Shown here: positions 50,888-60,615 of the stretch, one piece after another
Position numbering within the stretch: position 1 is the first letter of the stretch
Layout: the number at the start of each line of letters is the position of its first letter
Notes under the pieces: model-generated
Told to the model about the DNA's origin: nothing
The model's input: only the letters and a program-made list of their open reading frames with translations
The model's database searches: none
Made by a program: the position numbers and the translations under genes
From: Clostridia bacterium
Lineage (GTDB): Bacteria > Bacillota > Clostridia > TANB77 > CAG-508
Assembly: GCA_900770415.1 (NCBI GenBank)
Contig: CAAGKN010000013.1
Location: 1 to 64,000, forward strand
Direction: 5' to 3'
Length of the DNA: 64,000 nt

Positions 50888-51901
50888 TCAATAATTAAAT
50901 AGTTTTATCTCTTCTTCATTAGAGTTATTCTCTATGTCATATTTAACTAAAATATTCTCCCCAAAGCTTGATATGTTTTTATTTTCTAAATATATATCAA
51001 TCGACATAATATCTGTTCCATCAGATGTTTCATCATTATTGCAGTCTCCTATAATAGCAAAATAGTACTCTAACCAAGTATCTTCTTTTTGTCCATAATA
51101 TGGTAGTTTTTCATATTCGTATGCCACTAAAAAATCATATATTTCTTTGTCTTTTTCCTCAACTATGCCATTTTCGTTCATATCACCAACAAGCATTCCA
51201 TCTACATATTCTATACTGTTTAATTGTAATATTTTTTCTTTTCTTGCTTCATAGCTTGCCTCTCCATCATCTGCTACAAAAGTAATATTATATATAGGTC
51301 CATATAGATATACAATAAATTCTTTATATTCATCGCCTTCTGTTAATTTATTTACAGAAAAACAATTTACGGGTAGCTTAGTTTCTTGCATTATTTTAGC
51401 AATTTTTAGTAAAGTATCATCTTGTAATGTATCACTATCCTGTAATATATTTCTTTGTTTAAAACTATCTAAAATCCATGTATATGGGTATGCTATGTTG
51501 TCTGCAATTATTGAATGTCCATTAAACTCTATACTGGCTTGTGGCAATTCGTCACTAAACCATACTCTATCTAATTTAATATCATTCATTAAAATATATG
51601 TCTTATCACTGGCAAAATTATATATTTTCCCATTTACTATTTTATTCTCACCATTTGCAATACTTTCAAATTCTTCACTTGTATATATAGGAATTATATC
51701 TTGCTCACCAAAGAAGCCGTTATATATTTGATTTAAGTCATAGCTTTCGTATAGTTTCTTGGTATCTGAAATAACATCTCTTTGTGATTGCATTTTGTTT
51801 GCCATTATTATGTAACTACTTATTAAAAAAGTGGTTAAGAATACTAATGAAACTAAAGTAAGTATTGTAATTGCACCTTTTTCACTCTTGATTTTTTTCA
51901 T
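50888..51901 (-). CDS. pilin-like anchored protein with dockerin-like repeats
   Basis: 337 residues. The start KSEKGAITILTLVSLVFLTT resembles the N-terminal helix of clostridial prepilin/TadE-like proteins. The exterior contains strands such as YTSEEFESIANGEN and a TYILMNDIKL segment. Near the C-terminus two Asp/Asn-rich segments, GDMNENGIVEEKDKEIYDF and GDCNNDETSDGTDIMSIDIY, look like calcium-binding dockerin-type loops. No transport or enzyme motif is seen. Function unknown; surface location likely. Confidence 0.65.
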   Translation of the reverse strand: MKKIKSEKGAITILTLVSLVFLTTFLISSYIIMANKMQSQRDVISDTKKLYESYDLNQIYNGFFGEQDIIPIYTSEEFESIANGENKIVNGKIYNFASDKTYILMNDIKLDRVWFSDELPQASIEFNGHSIIADNIAYPYTWILDSFKQRNILQDSDTLQDDTLLKIAKIMQETKLPVNCFSVNKLTEGDEYKEFIVYLYGPIYNITFVADDGEASYEARKEKILQLNSIEYVDGMLVGDMNENGIVEEKDKEIYDFLVAYEYEKLPYYGQKEDTWLEYYFAIIGDCNNDETSDGTDIMSIDIYLENKNISSFGENILVKYDIENNSNEEEIKLFNY

Positions 51902-52035
51902 TTGTTACCTCCAACAAAATCTAACTTTATTATACTGTAATAGTTTTTTAAAAACAATAGATTTTTTGTTTTTTCAAATTAATTTAGATAAATTGTAATT
52001 TGTTCTTATATTCAAAATTAAAATATTGCAAACGT

Positions 52036-52063
52036 TGTAGGGGTCGACGTCCTCAGCGACCCA
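52036..52063 (+). repeat. GC-rich palindromic repeat, copy C
   Basis: TGTAGGGGTCGACGTCCTCA then GCGACCCA on the plus strand, ahead of mutS2. GGGTCG / CGACCC pair. The gap 51902-52152 holds only this repeat, a partial fold-back end at 52012 and the mutS2 leader. Confidence 0.8.
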
Positions 52064-52152
52064 CAATTCATCGCAGAAATCCCCCCAACAGATTGTATTG
52101 CCTTTCTTCCAAAAAAATAGTATAATATCAATGTTTTAAGGAGATTGATGAA

Positions 52153-54489
52153 ATGAACTCAAAATATTTAGATAAATTAGAATATAATAAAATACTAGAA
52201 ATGTTAGAAGGTTTTGCTAAAACATATTTAGGTAAAAATTTATGTAGAAGATTACATCCAAGTACCAATGTGTCCTTTTTATTGGAGCAAACAAATCAGG
52301 CTCTTGGATTAATTTATAAAAAAGGTAGCTTACCTCTTTCTTCTATTCCTAATATTGATATCGCAATTAAAAACCTTGAATCTAACTTTTCTTTAACAGC
52401 TTTAGATTTATTAGAAATTGGTAGTATTTTAAAGACTTCTAGAGAATTAAAAGAGTATTTTCTTGATGAATCTTGTGAGCTAATACTGCCTTCTTATGAC
52501 ATGATATATGTTAATAAATTATTAGAAAAAGAAATTTTTGATAAAATTTTAGATGAAAACACTATTGCAGATAATGCTTCTTCAAAGTTAAACTCAATTA
52601 GAAAATCTCAAAAGAATTTAGGTGTAGAAATCAAAAATAAATTAAACTCAATGGTTCATTCTGCTACATATTCAAAATATCTGCAAGATAGTATTGTTAC
52701 AATAAAAAATGAAAGATATGTAATTCCAGTAAAAGAAGAATATAGAGGTTTTGTTAAAGGATTTGTTCATGATGTTTCTTCAAGTGGTTCTACTGTTTTT
52801 ATTGAGCCTCTTGCTGTTTTTGAGCTTAACAATGAATTGAACAACTTAAAAGCTGAAGAAGCAATAGAAATTGCAAAGATTTTAACAGAGCTTTCTAGAA
52901 AACTTATGCCAATTACTAATGAATTAAAAAACAATGTTGAATTAATCGGTCAAATTGATTTTATATTTGCCAAAGCAAGTTTTAGTAAAAAGCTAAATGG
53001 AATTAAACCTGATATTAACAATAAGAACTATGTAAATTTAGTTCAAGCGCGCCATCCTTTAATTGATGAGAACAAAGTAGTACCAATTGATATTGCCATT
53101 GGAGAAAGCTATTCTTCTCTTATAATTACAGGGCCAAATACCGGTGGTAAAACTGTTTGTTTAAAGACTACAGGTTTATTGTTATTAATGGCATATAGCG
53201 GAATTTTAATTCCTTGCAAAGAAAATAGTAGTATATATGTTTTTGATAATATTTTTGCAGATATTGGTGATGAACAAAGTATTAGTGAATCTTTAAGTAC
53301 TTTTTCTTCTCATATTTTAAATATTGTTGAAATTACTAAAATAGCAACTAAAAATAGTCTTATTCTTTTAGATGAACTTGGTTCTGGCACTGACCCAATA
53401 GAGGGAAGTCGTTTAGCGATAAGCATTTTAGACTACTTTTATAATTTAGGTTCAATTGTAATTAGCACTACTCACTACGAAGAATTAAAGCAATATGCAA
53501 TTGTTACAAATGGTTTTGAAAATGCAAGTTTCGAATTTAATTTGGAAACTTTATCTCCAACATATAAATTATTAATTGGCATTCCTGGTAAAAGTAATGC
53601 TTTTGAAATAAGTAAAAGACTTGGCTTAAAAGAAAGTATTTTAGAAAAAGCAAAATCATTAATTGATAATGATAATATTTGTATAGAAGATTTATTAAAA
53701 GAAATTTATGATAATCAAATAGAAATTGAAAAAAAGAAAGATGAAACAACTAAAAATTTAAATCAAATAGAAATGCTTAGAAAAAAACTTGAAACTGATT
53801 ATTCAGAATATGAAGAAAAAGCTATCCTTATGGTTGAAAATGCAAAAAAAGAAGCTAGAGACATATTATTAGATGTTCAAGATGAAGCAACACAAATAAT
53901 AAAAGAAATGAACAATCTTTCAAAGAAAAATGGCAAAGCTTCTGTTCAAGAAATGTATGATTTAAAAAGTAAAGTAAATGATAAAATAAAAGACTTTTCT
54001 ATGAATAGCAAAAATCAAAAAGGTAATTTAACACAAGATGAAATAAAAGTTGGAATGCAAGTATATGTTATTCCTCTTGGCAAAGTTGGAACTGTAATAA
54101 AACTTCCAAATGCTTCTTCTGAAATAGAAATCCAAGTAGGAAGCTTAAAAACAAATATTGCTATTGATAAACTTGTGAGAACAAAACAAGAAACCCAAAA
54201 AGCTATTCAACCTACTAAAAATAAATCAATAATAAAGTCTAAAAATATATCTAACGAAATAAATGTAATTGGTTTAACAGTAGATGAAGCAATTCCACTA
54301 GTAGACAAATATTTAGATGATGCAAATATTGCAAGATTAGAAACAGTTAGAATTGTTCATGGCAAAGGAACAGGAAAGCTAAAAGCCGGAATCCATGCGT
54401 TTTTAAAAAAGCATCCACATGTTAAATCTTATAGAATGGGTACATTTGGCGAGGGTGAAATGGGAGTAACTGTTGTAACAATAAAATAG
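52153..54489 (+). CDS. mutS2: endonuclease/ribosome-rescue ATPase MutS2
   Basis: MutS-family ATPase that splits collided ribosomes and affects recombination. 778 residues: N-terminal lever domains, ATPase with Walker A ITGPNTGGKTVCLKTTG, Walker B LILLDELGSGTDPIEGSRLA and STTHYEELKQYA, a long coiled coil, a KOW-like segment (GMQVYVIPLGKVGTVIKLPN) and the C-terminal Smr nuclease domain (RLETVRIVHGKGTGKLKAGI). Domain order and length are complete. Single plus-strand gene, converging on cca. Confidence 0.96.
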   Translation: MNSKYLDKLEYNKILEMLEGFAKTYLGKNLCRRLHPSTNVSFLLEQTNQALGLIYKKGSLPLSSIPNIDIAIKNLESNFSLTALDLLEIGSILKTSRELKEYFLDESCELILPSYDMIYVNKLLEKEIFDKILDENTIADNASSKLNSIRKSQKNLGVEIKNKLNSMVHSATYSKYLQDSIVTIKNERYVIPVKEEYRGFVKGFVHDVSSSGSTVFIEPLAVFELNNELNNLKAEEAIEIAKILTELSRKLMPITNELKNNVELIGQIDFIFAKASFSKKLNGIKPDINNKNYVNLVQARHPLIDENKVVPIDIAIGESYSSLIITGPNTGGKTVCLKTTGLLLLMAYSGILIPCKENSSIYVFDNIFADIGDEQSISESLSTFSSHILNIVEITKIATKNSLILLDELGSGTDPIEGSRLAISILDYFYNLGSIVISTTHYEELKQYAIVTNGFENASFEFNLETLSPTYKLLIGIPGKSNAFEISKRLGLKESILEKAKSLIDNDNICIEDLLKEIYDNQIEIEKKKDETTKNLNQIEMLRKKLETDYSEYEEKAILMVENAKKEARDILLDVQDEATQIIKEMNNLSKKNGKASVQEMYDLKSKVNDKIKDFSMNSKNQKGNLTQDEIKVGMQVYVIPLGKVGTVIKLPNASSEIEIQVGSLKTNIAIDKLVRTKQETQKAIQPTKNKSIIKSKNISNEINVIGLTVDEAIPLVDKYLDDANIARLETVRIVHGKGTGKLKAGIHAFLKKHPHVKSYRMGTFGEGEMGVTVVTIK

Positions 54490-54523
54490 GGAAAAAGGGG
54501 TCTGTCCCCTTTTTCCCTATTTT
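54483..54523. terminator. bidirectional terminator shared by mutS2 and cca
   Basis: 18-bp perfect stem AAAATAGGGAAAAAGGGG / CCCCTTTTTCCCTATTTT, loop TCTGT, containing both stop codons. Same core as the hairpin at 19778-19818. Confidence 0.9.
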
Positions 54524-55770
54524 ATTTTATGTTGCATTTTCATCCATTTTACTCTTTCTTGATGTAGTTTTTCTCCAAATTCTTGTCCTTGTATGTTTTT
54601 ATATTTTTTCTTTATATATTCTCCATTTATTTTTGTTAGTAGCTCTTGCCCTATTGGCTCAAATGTACATTTTTTTCTTTTTTCTTCACTTAAAGTTCCT
54701 GTTCTATTTTTATCACAATATACTACTATTTGCAATCCATGTAATCCTAACACAGATTTTTCTACTCGTTCTATAAAAGAAACTTGTTTTGCCGGGGTCA
54801 TTTGACTAAATATTCCGCCTCTCATATGTTCTTTACATGATGTGATCCCTGCTTTTTTCCATGATGTTGGAACTCCTATTCTATTAGACAATTTTCTTTC
54901 TGGTTCAACGCCTCTTTCGTCATGTCCGTAATGATGTGGTAATATTTCTTTTGGCGTTAAGCCTTTTCCTAAATCGTGGACTAAACTTGCATATCGTATT
55001 TCTAAATTATCTGTTAATTTTGCGCTATTATCAAGTACTATCATTGTATGATTATAGCTATCTCCTTCTGGATGATATTCTATTGGCTGGATACTTCCTA
55101 TTAAAGCATATATTTCCTTAAAATGTACATCTAAAACTCCTGCTTCTTTTAAAACATTAAAAAATATTGATGGTTTTTCTGTTGCTAATGCTTTTCTAAA
55201 TTCGCAAAATACTCTTTCTTTTGATAATGAATTTAATTCTCCTTTTAATTCATTCATCATTTGTATAGTTAATTTCTCTACTTTAAAATTTAACTCACTT
55301 GCAAATCTAGCTACTCTATATACTCTTAATGGATCTTCTTTAAAGCTAGTGCTTGTTGCTCTTATTATTTTATTTTTTAAATCTTCTTGTCCATTAAATG
55401 GGTCTATTATTTCTTTAGTTAAAACATCTTGTGCAATTGAATTAATTGTTATATCTCTTCTTAACAAATCTTCTTCGATTGTTATATTTTTATTTGTTGT
55501 AATCTCAAATTCTTTATGACCTTTTCCTATTTTTTTCTCTGTTCTAGCAAGTGCAAATTCATGTCCATTCAAATCAAAAACCTCAAAGGCTTTTCCTCTT
55601 ATATGTGCATTTGGAAACAATTCTAAAAAATCCTGTTTCTCTAAACCAACTACACAATAATCTTCATCAAAAATAGGCCTATTTAATAGTTTATCTCTAA
55701 GTGCCCCTCCTACTAAATAAAGCCTACCTCCATGATTTTCAATTAATTTTGCAATTCCTAGAACTTCCAT
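54517..55770 (-). CDS. CCA-adding enzyme-like tRNA nucleotidyltransferase with HD domain
   Basis: 417 residues from the ATG at 55768-55770; a longer version would overlap the flavoprotein stop. Nucleotidyltransferase head LYLVGGALRDKLLNRPIFDE (GGxxRD, then DED), followed by RRDITINSIAQDV and DPLRVYRVARFASEL of the class II CCA family. A central HD-type segment reads SLVHDLGKGLTP with HYGHDERG. It may add CCA or part of it to tRNAs and may have phosphohydrolase activity. It follows the flavoprotein gene by 2 bases. Confidence 0.85.
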   Translation of the reverse strand: MEVLGIAKLIENHGGRLYLVGGALRDKLLNRPIFDEDYCVVGLEKQDFLELFPNAHIRGKAFEVFDLNGHEFALARTEKKIGKGHKEFEITTNKNITIEEDLLRRDITINSIAQDVLTKEIIDPFNGQEDLKNKIIRATSTSFKEDPLRVYRVARFASELNFKVEKLTIQMMNELKGELNSLSKERVFCEFRKALATEKPSIFFNVLKEAGVLDVHFKEIYALIGSIQPIEYHPEGDSYNHTMIVLDNSAKLTDNLEIRYASLVHDLGKGLTPKEILPHHYGHDERGVEPERKLSNRIGVPTSWKKAGITSCKEHMRGGIFSQMTPAKQVSFIERVEKSVLGLHGLQIVVYCDKNRTGTLSEEKRKKCTFEPIGQELLTKINGEYIKKKYKNIQGQEFGEKLHQERVKWMKMQHKIK

Positions 55771-55772
55771 GT

Positions 55773-57203
55773 TTATAAATTCCTTGCCATTTGGATTCCT
55801 GAACATGATGCCATCATTAAACCTCTTGTCATTCCTCCTCCATCTCCTATTGAGTATAATCCTTTTATATTTGTTTCAAATTGTTCATTTATTATTACTT
55901 TGTTGCTATAAAATTTTATTTCTGGCGCATATAAAAGATTATCTGGATTTGCAAATCCTTCTACAACTTTGTCTATTGTTCTTATAAATTCTAGTATACT
56001 TACCATTGTTCTATAACCTAATGCAAATGTAATATCACCTGCTACTGCTGATTTTAATGTTGGTTCTACTGAATTTCTTTCTAACTCATAATCCCAAGTT
56101 CTTTTTCCTCTATGTATGTCTCCTAGTCTTTGAACTACTATATTTCCTGCACCTAGGTCATTTAAGTTTTGAGCAACATTACGTCCATATCCAATTGGTT
56201 TATCAAAAGGGTGTGTAAAGTGATGCGATACAAGTATTGCTAAGTTTGTATTTGTACTTTTTCTTTCTTTATATGAATGTCCATTTACTAATGTTAAATT
56301 GTTATCATAAACTTCTGCTGATACAAATCCACTTGGGTTTTGGCAAAAAGTTCTTACTTTATCTCTAAATGGTCCTACTCTTCCAACAAACTTTGCTTCA
56401 TACATGTATTTATTTACATCTTTCATAATTTCGTCTGGAAGCTCATATCTAACACCAATATCTACTATTCCTGTATCTGTTTTTATACCATGTTTATTGC
56501 ACATATCTACTAGCCAATTTGCACCTTTTCTTCCAACAGCTAGTACAACTTTATCTGCATATACACTCTCTAATGGATATTCTTCATCTTCTATATATTT
56601 TGCTTCTTTAATCTTAACACCTTTTATCTCGCCATTTTCTACAATTAAATCTCCAACAGTTGTTCCGAAAAGCATCTCTACACCATTGTCTTCTATATAT
56701 TTTTCTAATCTTCCATATACTTCATGGCTTTTTTCTGTTCCTAGATGCCTTATTGGAATATTTATTAATCTTATTCCATCTTTTTCTGCTCTTTTAGATA
56801 TTTTAGCAATTTCTTCTTGATATTCTGTTCCTTCTAATTTTTTATCTGCTCCAAAGTCTAGGTAAATCTTATCTGTATAATCTATTAGTTCTTTTGTTTT
56901 TGGAACGCCAATATATTTATGCAAAATTCCTCCAACATGAATGTCATCATCTTTGCTATCATATAGTGATAATTTACCATCAGAAAAAGCTCCTGCTCCT
57001 GAAAATCCATTTGTTATATTACACATTGGTTTACAATGTACACATTTTTTTGTCTTTTCTATTGGGCAATATCTGTCTTCTACTCTTTTTCCTTGGTCTA
57101 TTAATAGTACATGTTTATATTTTTTTAGTTGTATTAGTTCATAGGCACAAAAAATTGAGCTAGGCCCCATTCCTACTACTATTACATCATATTTACTCTG
57201 CAT
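55773..57203 (-). CDS. FAD-dependent dehydrogenase-like flavoprotein
   Basis: 476 residues from the ATG at 57201-57203 (GTG within the ribosome binding site rejected). Rossmann start KYDVIVVGMGPSSIFCAYEL, a cysteine pair in KKCVHCKPMCNI, the family marker NGFSGAGAFSDGKLSL, and a C-terminal GLYSIGDGGGMTRGLMMA. This matches the uncharacterised FAD-dependent dehydrogenases (COG2509), found widely in Clostridia. Substrate unknown. Followed after 2 bases by the CCA-enzyme gene. Confidence 0.88.
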   Translation of the reverse strand: MQSKYDVIVVGMGPSSIFCAYELIQLKKYKHVLLIDQGKRVEDRYCPIEKTKKCVHCKPMCNITNGFSGAGAFSDGKLSLYDSKDDDIHVGGILHKYIGVPKTKELIDYTDKIYLDFGADKKLEGTEYQEEIAKISKRAEKDGIRLINIPIRHLGTEKSHEVYGRLEKYIEDNGVEMLFGTTVGDLIVENGEIKGVKIKEAKYIEDEEYPLESVYADKVVLAVGRKGANWLVDMCNKHGIKTDTGIVDIGVRYELPDEIMKDVNKYMYEAKFVGRVGPFRDKVRTFCQNPSGFVSAEVYDNNLTLVNGHSYKERKSTNTNLAILVSHHFTHPFDKPIGYGRNVAQNLNDLGAGNIVVQRLGDIHRGKRTWDYELERNSVEPTLKSAVAGDITFALGYRTMVSILEFIRTIDKVVEGFANPDNLLYAPEIKFYSNKVIINEQFETNIKGLYSIGDGGGMTRGLMMASCSGIQMARNL

Positions 57204-57266
57204 ATAAATCACTCCATTTGTTTATTTTACTATATAATAATAGCATAAATTTATTATATATTCAAC

Positions 57267-57293
57267 AAAAAAAGCCTATATTAGGCTTTTTTT
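57267..57293 (-). terminator. intrinsic terminator after porB
   Basis: AAAAAAAGCCTA / TAGGCTTTTTTT with a 3-base loop, 4 bases after the porB stop. Confidence 0.88.
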
Positions 57294-57296
57294 AGG

Positions 57297-58256
57297 TTAG
57301 TTTTCTTCCTTATTTGTTATTTCTTCTAGGTGTAATAATTCTTCCCAACGTCTGTCTACTTCCTTTTGAAATTCTTCTATCATCCATTCATTTCCTGGTT
57401 TAAACATGTGTTTAAATCTTTTTTGTGGTCTTAAGAATTCTTCTATTGGAAGTTTGTTTTTTGGTTTATAGTTTACTATATATCTTCCATCTATTACCTC
57501 ATATAGTGGCCAGTAACATGTTTCTACTGCTAACTTATTTATTTGCATTAAGTCTTCTGTGTTGTAGCCCCATCCTCTTGGACATGGTGTAAGTACATTT
57601 AGGAATGCTGGTCCTTTTGTATATATTGCCTTTTCTGATTTCTCGTATAAATCTTTAAAGTTATTATATGCGATTGTTTGAGCAACATAAGGAATGTGGT
57701 GATTTGCCATTATGTTTGTTAAATCTTTTCTATTTTGCATTTTGCCAGGAATTACTTTTCCTGCTGGTGATGTTGTTGTATCTGCAAATCTAGGTGTAGC
57801 AGATGAACGTTGAATTCCGGTATTCATATATGCACCATTGTCATAGCATACATATACCATATCATGTCCTCTTTCCATTGCTCCTGATAGGCTTTGTAGT
57901 CCTATATCGTAAGTCCCACCATCTCCTCCAAATGCTATAAATTTAGTTGTTTGGTCTTCTGGTATTTTTCCATTTCTTTTTAATGCTTTGTATGCAGCTT
58001 CTGCTCCACTTGCATTTGCAGCTGCACATTCAAAAGCTGTATGTACAAAAGAATCTGTCCATGCTGTGTATGGATAGATAAATGTTGAAACTTCCATACA
58101 TCCTGTTGCACAAGATATTACCGCATGGTCTTCTGGTTTTAATGCTCTTAAAACCATTCTTCCTACAACAGGAGCTCCACACCCTGCACACATTCTATGA
58201 CCTGCTGTAAATCTTGATGGTTTTTCTGCAATTACTTCTTTTAAATTATATGCCAT
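57297..58256 (-). CDS. porB: 2-oxoacid:ferredoxin oxidoreductase beta subunit
   Basis: Thiamine-diphosphate subunit of pyruvate:ferredoxin oxidoreductase. 319 residues: HRMCAGCGAPVVGRMVLRAL and the ThDP motif FGGDGGTYDIGLQSLSGAME with YDNGAYMNTG. Cysteines for the proximal cluster are present (CAGCGAP, GCMEV, CPRGWG). Last gene of porC-porD-porA-porB, each gap under 140 bases. Pyruvate is the most likely substrate in a fermentative anaerobe. Confidence 0.93.
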   Translation of the reverse strand: MAYNLKEVIAEKPSRFTAGHRMCAGCGAPVVGRMVLRALKPEDHAVISCATGCMEVSTFIYPYTAWTDSFVHTAFECAAANASGAEAAYKALKRNGKIPEDQTTKFIAFGGDGGTYDIGLQSLSGAMERGHDMVYVCYDNGAYMNTGIQRSSATPRFADTTTSPAGKVIPGKMQNRKDLTNIMANHHIPYVAQTIAYNNFKDLYEKSEKAIYTKGPAFLNVLTPCPRGWGYNTEDLMQINKLAVETCYWPLYEVIDGRYIVNYKPKNKLPIEEFLRPQKRFKHMFKPGNEWMIEEFQKEVDRRWEELLHLEEITNKEEN

Positions 58257-58268
58257 TGTTATTTCCTC

Positions 58269-59450
58269 CTATTTTCTTAATCCTAAATATCTATATGGAT
58301 TATCTATTTCTCCTGTTTTTACGATTTCAGCTAAATCATCATATACGCTTTCTATGTCATCTGCTTTTGTATCTCTTCCACCAATTCCATATACATAGTT
58401 TACCATTGGAACTTGTTTTTTGTTTACATACATTGCAGATGTTACATCTTCAAATAAAGCTCCACCAGCAGCGTTTAGTGAATCTGATTTATCTAATACA
58501 GCAACTGCTTTTACATTCTCTAATGCTTTTGCAATTTCTTCTGCTGGAAATGGTCTAAATACTCTTATTTTTAGAAGTCCTGCTTTTATTCCTTTTTCTC
58601 TTAAATTATCTACAACATATTTTGTTGTTCCTGCTGTTGAGTTCATACATACTATTGCAATTTCTGCATCATCTAGTTTGTATTCTTCAAAGAAAGAGTA
58701 TTTTCTACCTGTCATTTTTTCAAAGTCTTTTGCTACGTCTAATATTACTTTTTTTGCATTTTTCATTGCTTCTGCTTGTTGTGCTTTATGTTCAAATAAG
58801 TATGCTTGTAAGTCAAGTGGTCCTACTGCTATTGGGTTATCTTTATTTAGCAAATATTCATCTGGCTTATATTCTCCAACAAAAGCTTTTACTTTATCAT
58901 CTTCTATTAATTCTATGTTTTCTATTGAATGTGATGTTATAAATCCATCTTGACATACCATTAAAGGTAGTTTTACATCTTTATTTTCTGCTATTCTATG
59001 TGCCATTATTAAATTATCATAAGCTTCTTGGTTATTCTCTGAAAATAACATAATCCATCCAGCATCTCTTACTCCCATTGCGTCTGAATGGTCATTATGA
59101 ATATTTAATGGTCCTGATACTGCTCTATTTACCAAGCTCATTACTATTGGTAATCTTAAACTTGAAGCAATATATATCATTTCCCACATTAATGACATTC
59201 CGTTTGCAGAAGTTGCTGTCATAGCTCTTGCTCCTGCCGCTTCTGCTCCTATTGTTGCAGACATTGCACTATGCTCACTTTCTACTGCAACAAATTCTGT
59301 ATTTACTTCTCCATTACTTACAAATGTTGAAAAATATTGTGGTATTTCTGTTGATGGTGTTATTGGGAATGCTGCTACTACATCTGGGTTTATTTGTTTC
59401 ATTGCAATAGCTGCTGCTTCATTACCACTTAAACGTTCTCTAATAGACAT
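58269..59450 (-). CDS. porA: 2-oxoacid:ferredoxin oxidoreductase alpha subunit
   Basis: 393 residues: domain I and II of the enzyme. GNEAAAIAMKQINPDVVAAF, PITPSTEIPQYF, VESEHSAMSATIGAEAAGAR and TATSANGMSLMWEMIY are the standard PorA elements; the C-terminal domain has RVFRPFPAEEIAKAL and AVLDKSDSLNAAGGALFED. It forms the heterotetramer with PorB, PorC and PorD. 12 bases before porB. Confidence 0.94.
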   Translation of the reverse strand: MSIRERLSGNEAAAIAMKQINPDVVAAFPITPSTEIPQYFSTFVSNGEVNTEFVAVESEHSAMSATIGAEAAGARAMTATSANGMSLMWEMIYIASSLRLPIVMSLVNRAVSGPLNIHNDHSDAMGVRDAGWIMLFSENNQEAYDNLIMAHRIAENKDVKLPLMVCQDGFITSHSIENIELIEDDKVKAFVGEYKPDEYLLNKDNPIAVGPLDLQAYLFEHKAQQAEAMKNAKKVILDVAKDFEKMTGRKYSFFEEYKLDDAEIAIVCMNSTAGTTKYVVDNLREKGIKAGLLKIRVFRPFPAEEIAKALENVKAVAVLDKSDSLNAAGGALFEDVTSAMYVNKKQVPMVNYVYGIGGRDTKADDIESVYDDLAEIVKTGEIDNPYRYLGLRK

Positions 59451-59532
59451 TTCATTTCCTCCCTTTTTATTTTAAACAGACACATGTCCTGTTTCATTTT
59501 TTATAATATATTTTAGTCATTTCTTTGGAGTG

Positions 59533-59560
59533 CGGGTCGCCGAGGACGGCGCCCCCTACA
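59533..59560 (-). repeat. GC-rich palindromic repeat, copy D
   Basis: On the minus strand TGTAGGGGGCGCCGTCCTCG then GCGACCCG, inside the por operon between porD and porA. Same orientation as the surrounding transcript. Confidence 0.8.
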
Positions 59561-59583
59561 TAGCACGAAGTTTTTCATTTGTT

Positions 59584-59865
59584 TTATTGCATAGTTATTG
59601 CGCCAAAAGGACAAACCTTAGCACAAACTCCGCATCCCTTGCAATAATCATAATTAAATTCTGTTCTTTTTTGGTCTTTTCCTACTGGTATTGCGTCATC
59701 TGGACATACAGGAAAACATAGACCACATTGTTTGCATTTTTCTGATAAGAATATAGGTTTTTGGCTTCTCCAATCTCCTGTTTTAAATTCTCTTGCATTT
59801 CCTGCTGTATATATATCTCCACCTGGTGTTAATTCTTCCATTGGTGTTTTTGGATTGATATCCAT
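59584..59865 (-). CDS. porD: 2-oxoacid:ferredoxin oxidoreductase delta subunit (2[4Fe-4S])
   Basis: 93 residues with two complete four-cysteine motifs, CKQCGLCFPVCPDDAIPV and CKGCGVCAKVCPFGAITM, which bind two [4Fe-4S] clusters and pass electrons to ferredoxin. The N-terminus (DINPKTPMEELTPGG, then GDWRSQKP) is typical of PorD. Between porC and porA. Confidence 0.95.
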   Translation of the reverse strand: MDINPKTPMEELTPGGDIYTAGNAREFKTGDWRSQKPIFLSEKCKQCGLCFPVCPDDAIPVGKDQKRTEFNYDYCKGCGVCAKVCPFGAITMQ

Positions 59866-59885
59866 GTAAAATCACATCCTTCTTT

Positions 59886-60464
59886 CTATATTTCTTCTAC
59901 TGAATTTAAAGCCATTTCTAATGCTTTCATATTTCCTTCTATTACCTCTGGTTTTTTAGCAAATTTATGCTTAAATGATCCTTTCATATCATTTAATAAT
60001 TCTTCATCTGACATAACTTTACTAACTTTTACTATTGCTGCTAGCATTGGTGTATTAGGAAAATATCTTCCTAATGCTTCTTCTGATATTTTTCTTGCGT
60101 CTATTTTATATACTTTTCCTTCATAACCTTTAAGTAATTTCTTTATCTCTTCCGCATTCTTTGTAGTGTTAATTACTATTGCTCCTGTACTTTTCAATCC
60201 AGCTGTTACTGGAACTGTATCCAATAAAGTATCATCTACAACTACTACATAATCTGGTTCATAAATGTTACTATGTATTGTAATTGGTTTGTCGCTTATT
60301 CTGTTGTATGCAGTAATTGGTGCACCCATTCTCTCTGGTCCGTATTCTGGAAATCCTTGAATATATTTACCTGTGTTAAACGCTGCATCTGCTAAAAGAA
60401 GTGATGCTGTTTTTGCACCTTGGCCTCCACGTCCGTGCCATCTAATTTCTATTAACCCGTCCAT
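59886..60464 (-). CDS. porC: 2-oxoacid:ferredoxin oxidoreductase gamma subunit
   Basis: 192 residues. LIEIRWHGRGGQGAKTASLL is the hallmark start, followed by FPEYGPERMGAPITAYNRIS and a central YVVVVDDTLLD; the CoA-binding gamma subunit. First gene of the por operon, with a GGGAGAT-like ribosome binding site. The divergent cassette island begins about 80 bases upstream. Confidence 0.94.
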   Translation of the reverse strand: MDGLIEIRWHGRGGQGAKTASLLLADAAFNTGKYIQGFPEYGPERMGAPITAYNRISDKPITIHSNIYEPDYVVVVDDTLLDTVPVTAGLKSTGAIVINTTKNAEEIKKLLKGYEGKVYKIDARKISEEALGRYFPNTPMLAAIVKVSKVMSDEELLNDMKGSFKHKFAKKPEVIEGNMKALEMALNSVEEI

Positions 60465-60541
60465 TTTCTATCTCCCCTCTTAAAATCTATTTTACATGGT
60501 TAAATATATAACTAAACATTTAAAAAGTCAATATTGTAAAT

Positions 60542-60570
60542 TTGAAAAAAATAGCAATATGTTTTATAAT
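60542..60570 (+). promoter_or_regulatory. promoter of cassette 1
   Basis: TTGAAA (60542-60547), 17-base spacer ending ATATGTTT, TATAAT (60565-60570). Confidence 0.82.
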
Positions 60571-60615
60571 AGTATTAATATGGATAATATTCCATCATAT
60601 TGGAGGTATGGAAAA

